From: Streptomyces rochei
GTDB taxonomy: Bacteria > Actinomycetota > Actinomycetes > Streptomycetales > Streptomycetaceae
Reading direction: 5' to 3'
Assembly (NCBI GenBank): GCA_002155895.1
Contig: MUMD01000054.1
Coordinates: forward strand, 1-34,714
DNA length: 34,714 nucleotides
Shown: one piece after another, positions 15,971 to 23,196 of the stretch
Layout of the letters: every line of letters begins with the position of its first letter
Position numbering within the stretch: position 1 is the stretch's first letter
Notes under the pieces: generated by a model
What the model was told of the DNA's origin: nothing
Database searches by the model: none
The model's input: only the letters and a program-made list of their open reading frames with translations
Position numbers and translations under genes: made by a program

Positions 15971-17068
15971 ATGGCCGTCCGTACCGCTGTCCGCGCCGCC
16001 GTCGTGCCCGCCACCGGCGCCCCGCTGGAGATCACCGGCATCGAGCTGCCGGAGCCCGGCCCGGGGCAGGTCCGGGTGAGGCTCGCCGCCGCCGGGGTCT
16101 GCCACTCCGACCTGTCCCTGTCCAACGGCACCATGCGCGTGCCGCTCCCCGCCGTCCTCGGCCACGAGGGCGCCGGCACGGTCGTCTCCGTCGGCGAGGG
16201 CGTCACCCACCTCGCCGTCGGCGACGCGGTCGTCCTCAACTGGGCCCCGTCCTGCGGCGCCTGCCACGCCTGCTCGCTCGGCGAGGTCTGGCTGTGCGCC
16301 GACGCCCTGACCGGCGCCGCGAACATCCACGCCCGCCGCGTCGACGACGGCACCGATCTGCACCCCGGTCTGAACGTCGCCGCGTTCGCCGAGGAGACCG
16401 TGGTGGACGCCGGCTGCGTGCTGCCCTGCCCCGACGGCATCCCGCTCGCCGACGCCGCCCTGCTGGGCTGCGCCGTCCTCACCGGGTACGGCGCCGTCCA
16501 CCACTCGGCCAAGGTCCGCGAGGGCGAGACGGTGGCCGTCTTCGGCGTCGGGGGAGTGGGCCTGGCCACCCTCCAGGCGGCCCGGATCGCGGGCGCCTCG
16601 AAGATCGTCGCCGTCGACGTCTCCCCGGAGAAGGAGGAGCTGGCCCGTGCCGCCGGCGCCACCGACTACCTCGTCGCCTCCGACACCACCGCCCGCGAGA
16701 TCCGCGCCCTCACCGCGAAGCAGGGCGTGGACGTCGCCGTCGAGTGCGTGGGCCGCGCGGTCACCATCCGCACCGCCTGGGAGTCCACCCGGCGCGGCGG
16801 CCGCACCACGGTCGTCGGCATCGGCGGCAAGGACCAGCAGGTCACCTTCAACGCCCTGGAGATCTTCCACTGGGGCCGCACCCTGTCCGGCTGCGTCTAC
16901 GGCAACGCCGACCCGGCCCGGGACCTGCCGGTGCTGGCCGAACACGTCCGGGCCGGACGCCTGGACCTCGGCGCGCTGGTGACCGAGCGCATCGCCCTGG
17001 ACGGCATCCCGGCCGCCTTCGAGAACATGCTGGCGGGCAAGGGCGGGCGGGCGCTGGTGGTCTTCTAG
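15971..17068 (+). CDS. Zinc-dependent alcohol dehydrogenase (class III-like)
   Basis: A 365-residue medium-chain dehydrogenase, oxidising an alcohol with NAD(P). Catalytic zinc ligands include Cys44 (GVCHSD) and His65-Glu66 (GHEGAG). The structural zinc motif has Cys95, Cys98, Cys101 and Cys109. The Rossmann glycine motif is FGVGGVGLATLQAA, and VAVDVSPEKEELARAAGATDYL follows with the acidic residue that usually selects NAD over NADP. It lies 20 bases downstream of the aldehyde dehydrogenase and should share its promoter. The next feature is a hairpin-rich repeat array separating it from convergent genes. It resembles the NDMA- or mycothiol-dependent actinobacterial alcohol dehydrogenases in layout, but the exact type is unsure. 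Confidence 0.93.
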   Translation: MAVRTAVRAAVVPATGAPLEITGIELPEPGPGQVRVRLAAAGVCHSDLSLSNGTMRVPLPAVLGHEGAGTVVSVGEGVTHLAVGDAVVLNWAPSCGACHACSLGEVWLCADALTGAANIHARRVDDGTDLHPGLNVAAFAEETVVDAGCVLPCPDGIPLADAALLGCAVLTGYGAVHHSAKVREGETVAVFGVGGVGLATLQAARIAGASKIVAVDVSPEKEELARAAGATDYLVASDTTAREIRALTAKQGVDVAVECVGRAVTIRTAWESTRRGGRTTVVGIGGKDQQVTFNALEIFHWGRTLSGCVYGNADPARDLPVLAEHVRAGRLDLGALVTERIALDGIPAAFENMLAGKGGRALVVF

Positions 17069-17071
17069 GAC

Positions 17072-17227
17072 GGTCCCGCACGGGCTCAGGAATCGGTCCC
17101 GCACGTCCGTAGGGCTGGTCCCGCAACGTCCTCCGGGACCGGGTCCCGCACGTTTCTAGGGACCGGTCCCGCACGTCCTCCAGGACCGGTCCCGCACGTC
17201 CTAGGGCCGGTGGTCCCGCACGTCCTC
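17072..17227. repeat. Seven-copy hairpin-forming 22-25-bp repeat
   Basis: Units beginning GGTCCCGCAcGTCCT start at 17072, 17095, 17117, 17142, 17165, 17188 and 17212 (spacing 23, 22, 25, 23, 23, 24). Several units end in GGGACC or GGACC, so each can fold into its own 5-6-bp hairpin, for example GGTCCC...GGGACC at 17117-17140. The array fills the gap between the converging alcohol dehydrogenase and DMT genes; copy 6 spans the DMT stop codon and copy 7 lies inside its coding end. It is probably a bidirectional terminator expanded by slippage. Confidence 0.88.
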
Positions 17228-18151
17228 GCGGCGCGGTGCCGGGGTCCTCGCGGGCCCCGGTACCGCCGCGCGCCCACGGGAGCGCGAGACCGCCACGCCC
17301 GCCAGGCACAGCGCGCCGCCGCCGAGGGTGAGCAGCCCCGGCACCTCGCCCAGGAACAGCCAGGACATCAGGACCACCAGGGCCGGCACCGCGTACGTGG
17401 TCGCGCCCATGCGGCCCGCCGTCGTACGGGCCAGGGCGTACGCCCAGGTGGTGAAGGCCAGCGCCGTCGGGAAGACGCCCAGGTAGACCATGTTCAGCGT
17501 CGCGGAGACCGGTGCCCGGCCCGCCTCCGACACCAGCTGCCCCGTGAAGGGCAGACAGAGCACCGCCCCCACCAGACACCCGAAGGCCGTCACCTGGAGC
17601 GCGCTCGCGTGTCCCAGCGCGGGTTTCTGCGCCACCACTCCGCCCGCGTACGCCACGGCGGCCAGCAGGCACAGCACCACCCCGAACAGCGAGGAACCGC
17701 CCTCGCCGGACATCGACAGCCCCACGGTCACCGCACCGGCGAACGACACCGCCATCCCCGCCAGCAGCCGCGGCGGCAGCGCGTCCCCGAGCAGGCGCGC
17801 GCCCAGCAGCGCGATGAGGATCGGCCCGACGTTCACCACCAGGGCGGCCGTACCGGCGTCCACCCGCTGCTCGCCCCAGTTCAGGACGACCATGTAGAAG
17901 CCGAACCACAGCAGGCCCGAGACCGCGATCCCCCGCCAGGCGGGGCGCGGCGGCAGCCCCTCCCGGCGCAGCAGGCAGAGGACGCCGAGCGTCAGGGCAC
18001 CCGACAGCAGCCGGCCGAGCGCCAGCGCGCCCGGCGAGTACGCCTCGCCCGCACTCCGGATGGAGACGAAGGCCGAGGCCCACAGGACGACGGTGACCGA
18101 GGCCGCGCCGGCCGCGAGCAGGTCCGGTCGGCGGGACGGGGCGGTGCTCAT
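17201..18151 (-). CDS. DMT-superfamily (EamA) transporter
   Basis: A 316-residue membrane protein with ten hydrophobic segments in two EamA repeats, the usual layout of drug/metabolite exporters (first repeat from VTVVLWASAFVSIRS, second from FGVVLCLLAAVAYAGG, ending VLMSWLFLGEVPGLLTLGGGALCLAGVAV). The substrate is unknown. ATG 18151 is preferred over the adjoining ATG 18154 because the ribosome site GGGAG is better spaced. The C-terminus (TPAPRREDVRDHRP) is encoded by copies 6 and 7 of a repeat array, so it was probably lengthened by repeat expansion. An ArsR-like regulator lies 98 bases upstream on the same strand and may control it. Confidence 0.9.
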   Translation of the reverse strand: MSTAPSRRPDLLAAGAASVTVVLWASAFVSIRSAGEAYSPGALALGRLLSGALTLGVLCLLRREGLPPRPAWRGIAVSGLLWFGFYMVVLNWGEQRVDAGTAALVVNVGPILIALLGARLLGDALPPRLLAGMAVSFAGAVTVGLSMSGEGGSSLFGVVLCLLAAVAYAGGVVAQKPALGHASALQVTAFGCLVGAVLCLPFTGQLVSEAGRAPVSATLNMVYLGVFPTALAFTTWAYALARTTAGRMGATTYAVPALVVLMSWLFLGEVPGLLTLGGGALCLAGVAVSRSRGRAAVPGPARTPAPRREDVRDHRP

Positions 18152-18249
18152 CATGCTCCCGAGGCTAGGAGGGAAAGGACGGGGCGACCGGCGGGTTCCG
18201 GACACCGAAGCGCCGGCCCGGGGCGCCGGACGGGCAAGCGGCACACCGC

Positions 18250-18957
18250 TCAGCGCAGGGCCACCGGATCGATCCCCAGCAGGTCGGACAGCGCCTCCTC
18301 GCCGGCCGCCGTCACCTTCACCGCCCGCTCGGTCCCGATGCGCACGCACCAGCCCGCGTCCAGGGCGTGTCGGCACAGGGCGGCGCCCGCGACGCCCGCC
18401 AGATGGGGCCGGCGTTCGGTCCAGTCGAGGCAGGCGCGGGCCAGCGGCCGGCGACCGGCGGTCTTCAGGGGTATCCCGGCGGTGCCGAACCAGCCGAGTC
18501 CGGCGTCCGTGAGCGCGAAGCCGGTGTCCTGGCGCAGCAGCCCGCGCCCGGTCAGCGCGTCGGTGACCGCGATCCCGAGCCGCCCGGCGAGGTGGTCGTA
18601 ACAGGTGCGCCCCCGGGCCATCGCCGACCCGGCGCTCGACGCCCGCAGGGTGCGCGGACGCCGCGCCTCGGGCGCCACCTGGGCGGCCAGGTCCTCCACC
18701 AGCTGCGCCACCCGGTCGTCGGCCAGCCGCACGTACCGGTGCCGGCCCTGCCGCTCCTCGGCGAGCAGCCCGCCCGCGACGAGCTTGCCCAGGTGCTCGC
18801 TCAGCGTGGAGGCGGCCACCCCGGCGTGCCGGGCCAGCTCACCGGCGGTCCACGCCCGCCCGTCGAGGAGCGCCAGCAGACAGGCGGCCCGGGTCTCGTC
18901 GGCGATCAGCCCGGCGAGCCGCGCGAGTCCGGGTGCTCCGGGGTCCTTGTCGGTCAT
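18250..18957 (-). CDS. ArsR-type winged-helix regulator
   Basis: A 235-residue DNA-binding protein. Residues about 12-85 form an ArsR-like winged helix (IADETRAACLLALLDGRAWTAGELARHAG, VAASTLSEHLGKLVAGGLL, then wing EERQGRHRYVRLAD). The roughly 140-residue C-terminal part is not metal-binding ArsR; it contains TCYDHLAGRLGIAVTDAL and a run LPLARACLDWTERRPHLAG-like that I recognise from actinobacterial ArsR proteins of unknown ligand, including a CYDHLAG motif typical of that subgroup. ATG 18957 has a GGGA ribosome site. It sits between a TetR and a DMT exporter on the same strand; control of the exporter is a guess from position. Confidence 0.87.
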   Translation of the reverse strand: MTDKDPGAPGLARLAGLIADETRAACLLALLDGRAWTAGELARHAGVAASTLSEHLGKLVAGGLLAEERQGRHRYVRLADDRVAQLVEDLAAQVAPEARRPRTLRASSAGSAMARGRTCYDHLAGRLGIAVTDALTGRGLLRQDTGFALTDAGLGWFGTAGIPLKTAGRRPLARACLDWTERRPHLAGVAGAALCRHALDAGWCVRIGTERAVKVTAAGEEALSDLLGIDPVALR

Positions 18958-18976
18958 GCGTCCCAGGATGCGGTAC

Positions 18977-19004
18977 GCACGGTTCGGCCGGCGCCGAAGT
19001 GTGC
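18977..19004. promoter_or_regulatory. 28-bp inverted repeat between the TetR and ArsR genes
   Basis: 12-base arms (18977-18988 and 18993-19004) pair at 10 positions around a CGGC centre, with TTCGGC/GCCGAA as perfect core. It begins directly after the TetR stop codon and ends 19 bases before the ArsR-like start. It may be a terminator for the TetR gene or an operator for the ArsR gene. Confidence 0.5.
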
Positions 19005-19646
19005 TCAGGCGCCCCGCGCCACCTGCGCGTACTGCTGCGCCAGCCCGTCCAGCAGTGCCGTCAGCCCGGTCTCGAAGGCCCGCTCGTCGATCTTCTCCTG
19101 CTGCTCGGCCAGGAGGTGGGCCCTGCCCAGGTGCGGGTAGTCGGCGGGGTCGTAGGCGCTGGCGTCGTCGGGGAAACCGCGGGCGAAGGAGCCGAGCGCG
19201 GAGCCCATGACGAAGTAGCGCATCAGCGCGCCGATGGACGTCGCCTGGGCCGGTGGCCAGCCCGCCTCGACCATCGCGCCGTAGACGGCGTCGGCAAGGT
19301 GGAGCGCGGCCGGCCGGCGGCCGGGGCCGTGGGCCAGCACCGGCACGATGTTCGGGTGGTCGCGCAGGGCCGCCCGGTAGGAGACCGCCCAGTCGTGCAG
19401 CGCGGTCCGCCAGTCCCGGCCGTCCCGGAACATCGACAGGTCGACCTGGGCGCTCACCGAGTCGGCGACGGCCTCCAGGATCTCGTCCTTGGTGCGGAAG
19501 TGGTTGTAGAGCGAGGGGCCGCTGACACCCAGCTCCGCCGCGAGCCGGCGGGTGGAGACGGCCGCCAGGCCCTCCGCGTCCACCAGCGCGCGGGCCGTCT
19601 CGACGATCCGGTCGGTGCTGAGCAGGGGCTTGCGCGGTCGGGCCAT
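19005..19646 (-). CDS. TetR-family regulator, probable controller of two operons
   Basis: A 213-residue TetR protein with an N-terminal helix-turn-helix (VSTRRLAAELGVSGPSLYNHFRTKDEILEAV, residues about 33-63) and a TetR_C-type ligand domain (ALHDWAVSYRAALRDHPNIVPVL, GALMRYFVMGSALGSFARG). ATG 19646 is preferred: the -10-like TACTAT (19659-19654) ends seven bases before it, implying a leaderless mRNA, and an ATG 72 bases upstream would run through the operator. The gene is divergent from an acyl-CoA dehydrogenase, with a 19-bp palindrome between them that recurs at the aldehyde dehydrogenase promoter 5 kb away. It probably represses itself, that dehydrogenase and the aldehyde/alcohol dehydrogenase pair. 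Confidence 0.9.
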   Translation of the reverse strand: MARPRKPLLSTDRIVETARALVDAEGLAAVSTRRLAAELGVSGPSLYNHFRTKDEILEAVADSVSAQVDLSMFRDGRDWRTALHDWAVSYRAALRDHPNIVPVLAHGPGRRPAALHLADAVYGAMVEAGWPPAQATSIGALMRYFVMGSALGSFARGFPDDASAYDPADYPHLGRAHLLAEQQEKIDERAFETGLTALLDGLAQQYAQVARGA

Positions 19647-19672
19647 GGCGCACATAGTAGGGCTGCGCACAG

Positions 19673-19691
19673 AAACTAGCAGTGCTAATTT
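19673..19691. promoter_or_regulatory. TetR-type operator between TetR and acyl-CoA dehydrogenase
   Basis: AAACTAGCAGTGCTAATTT is a 19-bp palindrome with one mismatched pair, upstream of both divergent genes and near the expected -35 of the TetR promoter. It shares the AAACTA...GCTA.TTT framework with 14506-14524. Confidence 0.77.
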
Positions 19692-19698
19692 AAATGTA

Positions 19699-19740
19699 CG
19701 GCTTTCAAGATCCTTCACGTCTCGGCTTTCGAGACTCCTT
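19699..19740 (+). repeat. Direct repeat and small hairpin in the acyl-CoA dehydrogenase leader
   Basis: CGGCTTTCAAGATCCTT (19699-19715) is repeated imperfectly as CGGCTTTCGAGACTCCTT (19723-19740). The second copy contains a perfect 6-bp hairpin GTCTCG-GCTTT-CGAGAC (19719-19735), 24 bases before the start codon. It may be promoter architecture or an mRNA leader element. Confidence 0.45.
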
Positions 19741-19759
19741 TCCTGTGGGGTGACTCGGC

Positions 19760-20911
19760 ATGAACCTGGAGCTCAGCGAGGAGCAGACCGCCGTACGGCA
19801 GCTCGCCCGGGACTTCGTGGAGCGCGAGATCGCCCCCCATGTCGTCGCGTGGGACCGGGCGGAGGAGGTCGACCGAGGCATCGTGAAGAAGCTCGGCGAG
19901 GTCGGCTTCCTCGGGCTGACCATCGACGAGGAGTACGGCGGCTCCGGCGGCGACCACCTCGCGTACTGCCTGGTCACCGAGGAGCTGGGCCGGGGCGACA
20001 GCTCCGTGCGCGGCATCGTCTCCGTCTCGCTCGGCCTGGTCGCCAAGACCATCGCCGCCTGGGGCGACGAGGCGCAGAAGCGGCGCTGGCTGCCCGGCCT
20101 CACCTCCGGCGAGTACGTCGGCTGCTTCGGCCTGACCGAGCCCGGCACGGGGTCGGACGCCGGGAACCTCGCCACCCGCGCGGTGCGCGACGGCGACGAC
20201 TACGTCCTCAACGGCACCAAGATGTTCATCACCAACGGCACCTGGGCCGACGTGGTGCTGCTCTTCGCCCGCTCCACGGACGCCCCGGGCCACAAGGGCG
20301 TCTCCGCCTTCCTGGTGCCCACCGACACGCCCGGCCTGACCCGCCGCACCGTCCACGGCAAGCTCGGGCTGCGCGGCCAGGCCACCGCCGAGCTGGTCCT
20401 GGAGGACGTCCGGGTCCCGGCCTCCGCGATGCTCGCCCCCGAGGGCAAGGGCTTCTCGGTCGCCATGTCGGCCCTCGCCAAGGGCCGGATGTCGGTCGCG
20501 GCGGGCTGCGTCGGCATAGCCCAGGCCGCGCTGGACGCGGCCGTGCGGTACGCGGGGGAGCGCGAGCAGTTCGGGAAGACCATCGCCCACCACCAGCTGG
20601 TGCAGGAGCTGATCAGCGACATCGCCCTCGACGTGGACGCGGCGAGGCTGCTGACCTGGCGGGTCGCCGACCTGATCGACCGCGGGCAACCCTTCACGGT
20701 GGAGTCCTCCAAGGCCAAGCTGTTCGCCTCCGAGGCCGCCGTGCGCGCCGCCAACAACGCCCTCCAGGTCTTCGGCGGCTACGGCTACATCGACGAGTAC
20801 CCGGCCGGCAAACTGCTCCGCGACGCCCGCGTCATGACCCTCTACGAGGGCACCAGCCAGATCCAGAAGCTGGTCATCGGGCGGGCGCTCACCGGAGTCT
20901 CGGCCTTCTGA
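19760..20911 (+). CDS. Acyl-CoA dehydrogenase (short/medium-chain type)
   Basis: A 383-residue flavoenzyme introducing the alpha-beta double bond into an acyl-CoA. The family blocks are complete: CFGLTEPGTGSDAGN and NGTKMFITNGTWAD for FAD/substrate binding, REQFGKTIAHHQLVQELISDIA, QVFGGYGYIDEYPAGKLLRDARV, and catalytic base Glu363 in LYEGTSQIQ. Length is typical. ATG 19760 follows a modest GGGGTG ribosome site. It is divergent from a TetR, with the shared palindrome 19673-19691 upstream, and followed by a hairpin terminator. Branched- or short-chain acyl-CoA is the likely substrate from the E-in-YEGTSQIQ arrangement, but chain length cannot be read. Confidence 0.95.
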   Translation: MNLELSEEQTAVRQLARDFVEREIAPHVVAWDRAEEVDRGIVKKLGEVGFLGLTIDEEYGGSGGDHLAYCLVTEELGRGDSSVRGIVSVSLGLVAKTIAAWGDEAQKRRWLPGLTSGEYVGCFGLTEPGTGSDAGNLATRAVRDGDDYVLNGTKMFITNGTWADVVLLFARSTDAPGHKGVSAFLVPTDTPGLTRRTVHGKLGLRGQATAELVLEDVRVPASAMLAPEGKGFSVAMSALAKGRMSVAAGCVGIAQAALDAAVRYAGEREQFGKTIAHHQLVQELISDIALDVDAARLLTWRVADLIDRGQPFTVESSKAKLFASEAAVRAANNALQVFGGYGYIDEYPAGKLLRDARVMTLYEGTSQIQKLVIGRALTGVSAF

Positions 20912-20929
20912 GTACCCCACCTGAGTACG

Positions 20930-20961
20930 TCGGCGGATGTGGCCCCGGCCACATCCGCCGA
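20930..20961. terminator. Hairpin terminator after the acyl-CoA dehydrogenase
   Basis: A perfect 15-base inverted repeat (20930-20944 with 20947-20961, two-base centre) lies 18 bases after the stop codon. It ends only 11 bases before the start of the YiaA-like gene, so it is also within that gene's leader. Confidence 0.82.
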
Positions 20962-20972
20962 CCCTTGTCCCC

Positions 20973-21263
20973 ATGAGTGACACACCGGTCAAGCAGCAGA
21001 GCACGGCGGCCTTCTACGGGCAGGCCGTGGCCTCGTTCGCGGTCGCGATGATCGCCACCGCCGTCGGCATCTACAACCTCCAGGCCGACGCCTGGGTGCG
21101 TGCCTTCCTCGCCGTGGCCGTCCTGTACCTGGTCACCTCGGCCTTCACCCTGGCCAAGATCATCCGTGACCGTCAGGAGGCCGGCCAGATCGTCAGCCGG
21201 GTCGACCAGGCCCGCCTGGAGAAGCTCCTCGCCGAGCACGACCCCTTCGAGAAGCTGGGCTGA
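20973..21263 (+). CDS. YiaA/YiaB two-helix membrane protein
   Basis: A 96-residue membrane protein with two helices (FYGQAVASFAVAMIATAVGIYNL and AFLAVAVLYLVTSAFTLAKII) joined by DAWVR, the layout of the YiaA/YiaB domain; function unknown. The C-terminal third is charged (DRQEAGQIVSRVDQARLEK). ATG 20973 was chosen because an upstream in-frame ATG (20937) lies inside the terminator stem. There is no clear ribosome site between the hairpin and the start, so expression may depend on read-through or an unusual start. Confidence 0.85.
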   Translation: MSDTPVKQQSTAAFYGQAVASFAVAMIATAVGIYNLQADAWVRAFLAVAVLYLVTSAFTLAKIIRDRQEAGQIVSRVDQARLEKLLAEHDPFEKLG

Positions 21264-21283
21264 CGCGTGGGCCGGCAGCCGCA

Positions 21284-21299
21284 CTAAGCGCCCGCTCAC
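21284..21299. promoter_or_regulatory. Operator candidate before the TetR at 21348
   Basis: CTAAGCGCCCGCTCAC has an AGCG-CC-CGCT core and lies at the expected -35 of a promoter whose -10 is TATGGT (21309-21314). It matches 12 of 16 positions of the site at 22484-22499 before the MaoC gene, suggesting one regulator for both. Confidence 0.6.
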
Positions 21300-21347
21300 C
21301 TTCGGCGGTATGGTGGTGCTCCTGTCACCGAGAGGGGCGAACAAGCG

Positions 21348-21992
21348 ATGAGTACGGCGGCCGAGACAACGGGCGGCGACATCGAGCCGTGGGGCGAGGT
21401 CACCCCGGACGCGGCCCGGCGGCTCCTGGTCGCCGCCGTGGAGGCCTTCGCCGAGCGCGGGTACCACGCGACCACCACCCGCGACATCGCCGGCCGGGCC
21501 GGCATGAGCCCGGCCGCGCTCTACATCCACTACAAGACCAAGGAAGAGCTGCTCCACCGCATCAGCCGCATCGGCCACGAGCGGGCCGTGTCCATCCTGC
21601 GTGCCGCGGCCCAGGGTGAGGGCAGTGCCACCGAGCGGCTCGCCGACGCCGTCAGCTCCTTCGTCCGCTGGCACGCCGGGCGGCGCACGACCGCGCGGGT
21701 GGTGCAGTACGAACTGGACGCGCTCGGGCCCGAGGCCCGCGAGGAGATCCTGGCGCTGCGCCGCCAGTGCGACGCCGCCGTGCGCGGCATCATCGAGGAC
21801 GGCGTGGCGACGGGCGAGTTCGACGTGCCGGACGTCAAGGGCACGACGCTGGCCGTGCTGTCGCTCTGCATCGACGTCGCCCGCTGGTTCAACGTCAAGG
21901 GTCCCCGCACGCCCGACGAGGTCGGCGCGCTCTACGCCGACCTCGTGCTGCGGATGGTGGGTGCCGGGACGTCCGGCGCCGCTCAGAGGTAG
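21348..21992 (+). CDS. TetR-family regulator beside a MaoC hydratase
   Basis: A 214-residue TetR protein. The helix-turn-helix is TTTRDIAGRAGMSPAALYIHYKTKEELLHRI (residues about 41-71); the ligand domain has RWHAGRRTTARVVQYELDALGPEAREEILALRR-type helices seen in regulators of acyl-CoA metabolism. A GAGGGG ribosome site precedes ATG 21348. It converges with the MaoC-type gene and overlaps its end by 10 bases. Similar palindromic sites lie before this gene and before the MaoC gene, so it probably controls both and senses an acyl-CoA (inference). Confidence 0.92.
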   Translation: MSTAAETTGGDIEPWGEVTPDAARRLLVAAVEAFAERGYHATTTRDIAGRAGMSPAALYIHYKTKEELLHRISRIGHERAVSILRAAAQGEGSATERLADAVSSFVRWHAGRRTTARVVQYELDALGPEAREEILALRRQCDAAVRGIIEDGVATGEFDVPDVKGTTLAVLSLCIDVARWFNVKGPRTPDEVGALYADLVLRMVGAGTSGAAQR

Positions 21993-22444
21993 TAGCGGGA
22001 GACCGATTCGGCGACGCACACCGGCTTGTCGCCGCCCTCGCGCTCCACGGTGAAGGCGACGGTCACCTGGATGCCGCCCGTGACGTCCTCGACCCCGGTG
22101 ATCGTCGCCGTGGCGCGCAGACGCGAGCCGACGGGGACGGGGGAGGGGAAGCGGACCTTGTTGGTGCCGTAGTTGACGCCCATCTTCACGCCCTCGACCT
22201 TGATCAGCTGCGGTCCGAAGAGCGGCAGCAGCGACAGGGTCAGGTAGCCGTGCGCGATGGTGGTGCCGAAGGGTCCGGCGGCGGCCTTCTCCGGGTCGAC
22301 GTGGATCCACTGGTGGTCGCCGGTCGCCTCGGCGAACAGGTCGATCCGCTTCTGGTCGACGTCCAGCCAGTCGGTGTACCCCAACCGCTCGCCGACTGCG
22401 GCCTTCACCTCGTCGGCGGATGTGAAGATCCTCGGCTCTGCCAT
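21983..22444 (-). CDS. MaoC-family (R)-specific enoyl-CoA hydratase
   Basis: A 153-residue single hot-dog domain protein adding water to trans-2-enoyl-CoA to give (R)-3-hydroxyacyl-CoA. The hydratase motif is complete: Asp43 and His48 in ATGDHQWIHVD, followed by GPFGTTIAHGYLTLSLLP. Length is right for the single-domain type. A GAGAGG/GGGA ribosome site lies before ATG 22444. The promoter has TAGAGT (22486-22481) overlapping a 16-bp palindrome. It could work with the nearby acyl-CoA dehydrogenase, but it is transcribed separately. Confidence 0.94.
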   Translation of the reverse strand: MAEPRIFTSADEVKAAVGERLGYTDWLDVDQKRIDLFAEATGDHQWIHVDPEKAAAGPFGTTIAHGYLTLSLLPLFGPQLIKVEGVKMGVNYGTNKVRFPSPVPVGSRLRATATITGVEDVTGGIQVTVAFTVEREGGDKPVCVAESVSRYYL

Positions 22445-22483
22445 GTCCCGGCCTCTCTGCTCGCTCGACCTGTGCGCTGGACT

Positions 22484-22499
22484 CTAAGCGACTGCTTAG
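22484..22499. promoter_or_regulatory. Operator candidate on the MaoC promoter
   Basis: CTAAGCGACTGCTTAG has perfect 6-base arms (CTAAGC/GCTTAG). On the minus strand it overlaps a -10-like TAGAGT (22486-22481), placed to start transcription about 30 bases before the MaoC ATG. Confidence 0.72.
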
Positions 22500-22561
22500 C
22501 ATGGTCGCCCGCGGGGCCCCTGTCAACGGACCGGAGGGGGCCGGGCGGGTGACCGGGTCGG

Positions 22562-22567
22562 TAGGGT
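22562..22567 (+). promoter_or_regulatory. -10 element of the leaderless soxR promoter
   Basis: TAGGGT, a good Streptomyces -10 (TAGRRT), ends seven bases before the GTG at 22575. GAGGA abuts the GTG and is too close to act as a ribosome site, so the mRNA probably begins at the start codon. Confidence 0.62.
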
Positions 22568-22574
22568 CTGAGGA

Positions 22575-23096
22575 GTGCCTCAGATTCCCGAGAAGATCCA
22601 CGAGCTCACGGTCGGCCAGCTCGCCGCGCGCAGCGGCGCCGCCGTCTCCGCCCTGCACTTCTACGAGTCCAAGGGCCTGATCAGCAGTCGCCGCACATCG
22701 GGCAATCAGCGCCGCTTCAGCCGGGACGCGCTGCGCCGGGTCGCCTTCGTGCGCGCGGCGCAGCGCGTGGGCATCCCGCTCTCCACCATCCGCGAGGCGC
22801 TCGCCGAGTTGCCGGAGGAGCGCACGCCCACGGCGGAGGACTGGGCGCGCCTGTCGGAGTCCTGGCGTTCCGAACTGGACGAGCGCATCAAGCAGTTGAA
22901 CCGGCTGCGCGACCACCTCACCGACTGCATCGGCTGCGGCTGCCTGTCCCTGGAGACCTGCGTCCTGTCCAACCCCGACGACGTCTTCGGCGACCGGCTC
23001 ACCGGCTCCCGCCTGCTGGTGGAACGCCGCGACTCCGCGGCCGCCGGCCGACGCGGCGGTCGCGCCCGGGAACGGAGGACGGAGTGCTGCGACTGA
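22575..23096 (+). CDS. soxR: Redox-sensing MerR-family activator SoxR
   Basis: A 173-residue MerR-type regulator with the [2Fe-2S] ligands of SoxR: Cys118, Cys121, Cys123 and Cys129 (C-x2-C-x-C-x5-[13 protein letters not shown]). The N-terminus is a MerR helix-turn-helix and wing ([38 protein letters not shown]). In Streptomyces SoxR responds to redox-active compounds such as actinorhodin-type pigments and activates a handful of genes, unlike the enteric SoxRS system (established for S. coelicolor SoxR, SCO1697 from memory). It has a C-terminal extension of about 25 basic residues ending in CCD, longer than enteric SoxR. No adjacent target gene is evident. Confidence 0.96.
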   Translation: MPQIPEKIHELTVGQLAARSGAAVSALHFYESKGLISSRRTSGNQRRFSRDALRRVAFVRAAQRVGIPLSTIREALAELPEERTPTAEDWARLSESWRSELDERIKQLNRLRDHLTDCIGCGCLSLETCVLSNPDDVFGDRLTGSRLLVERRDSAAAGRRGGRARERRTECCD

Positions 23097-23196
23097 CGAC
23101 ACGGTGACGGTCGCCGGTGTGGCCGGGTGCCGGACCGGAGCCGTCGTCACGGCTCGCGCGGGCGGGCGGAGCCGTGCCCTCGTCGGTGCGTACCGC

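Noticed and set aside
17072..17227. CRISPR-like repeat array
   Set aside because: The units are 22-25 bp end to end with no unique spacers, each unit is itself a small hairpin, copies differ from each other, and no cas genes are present.
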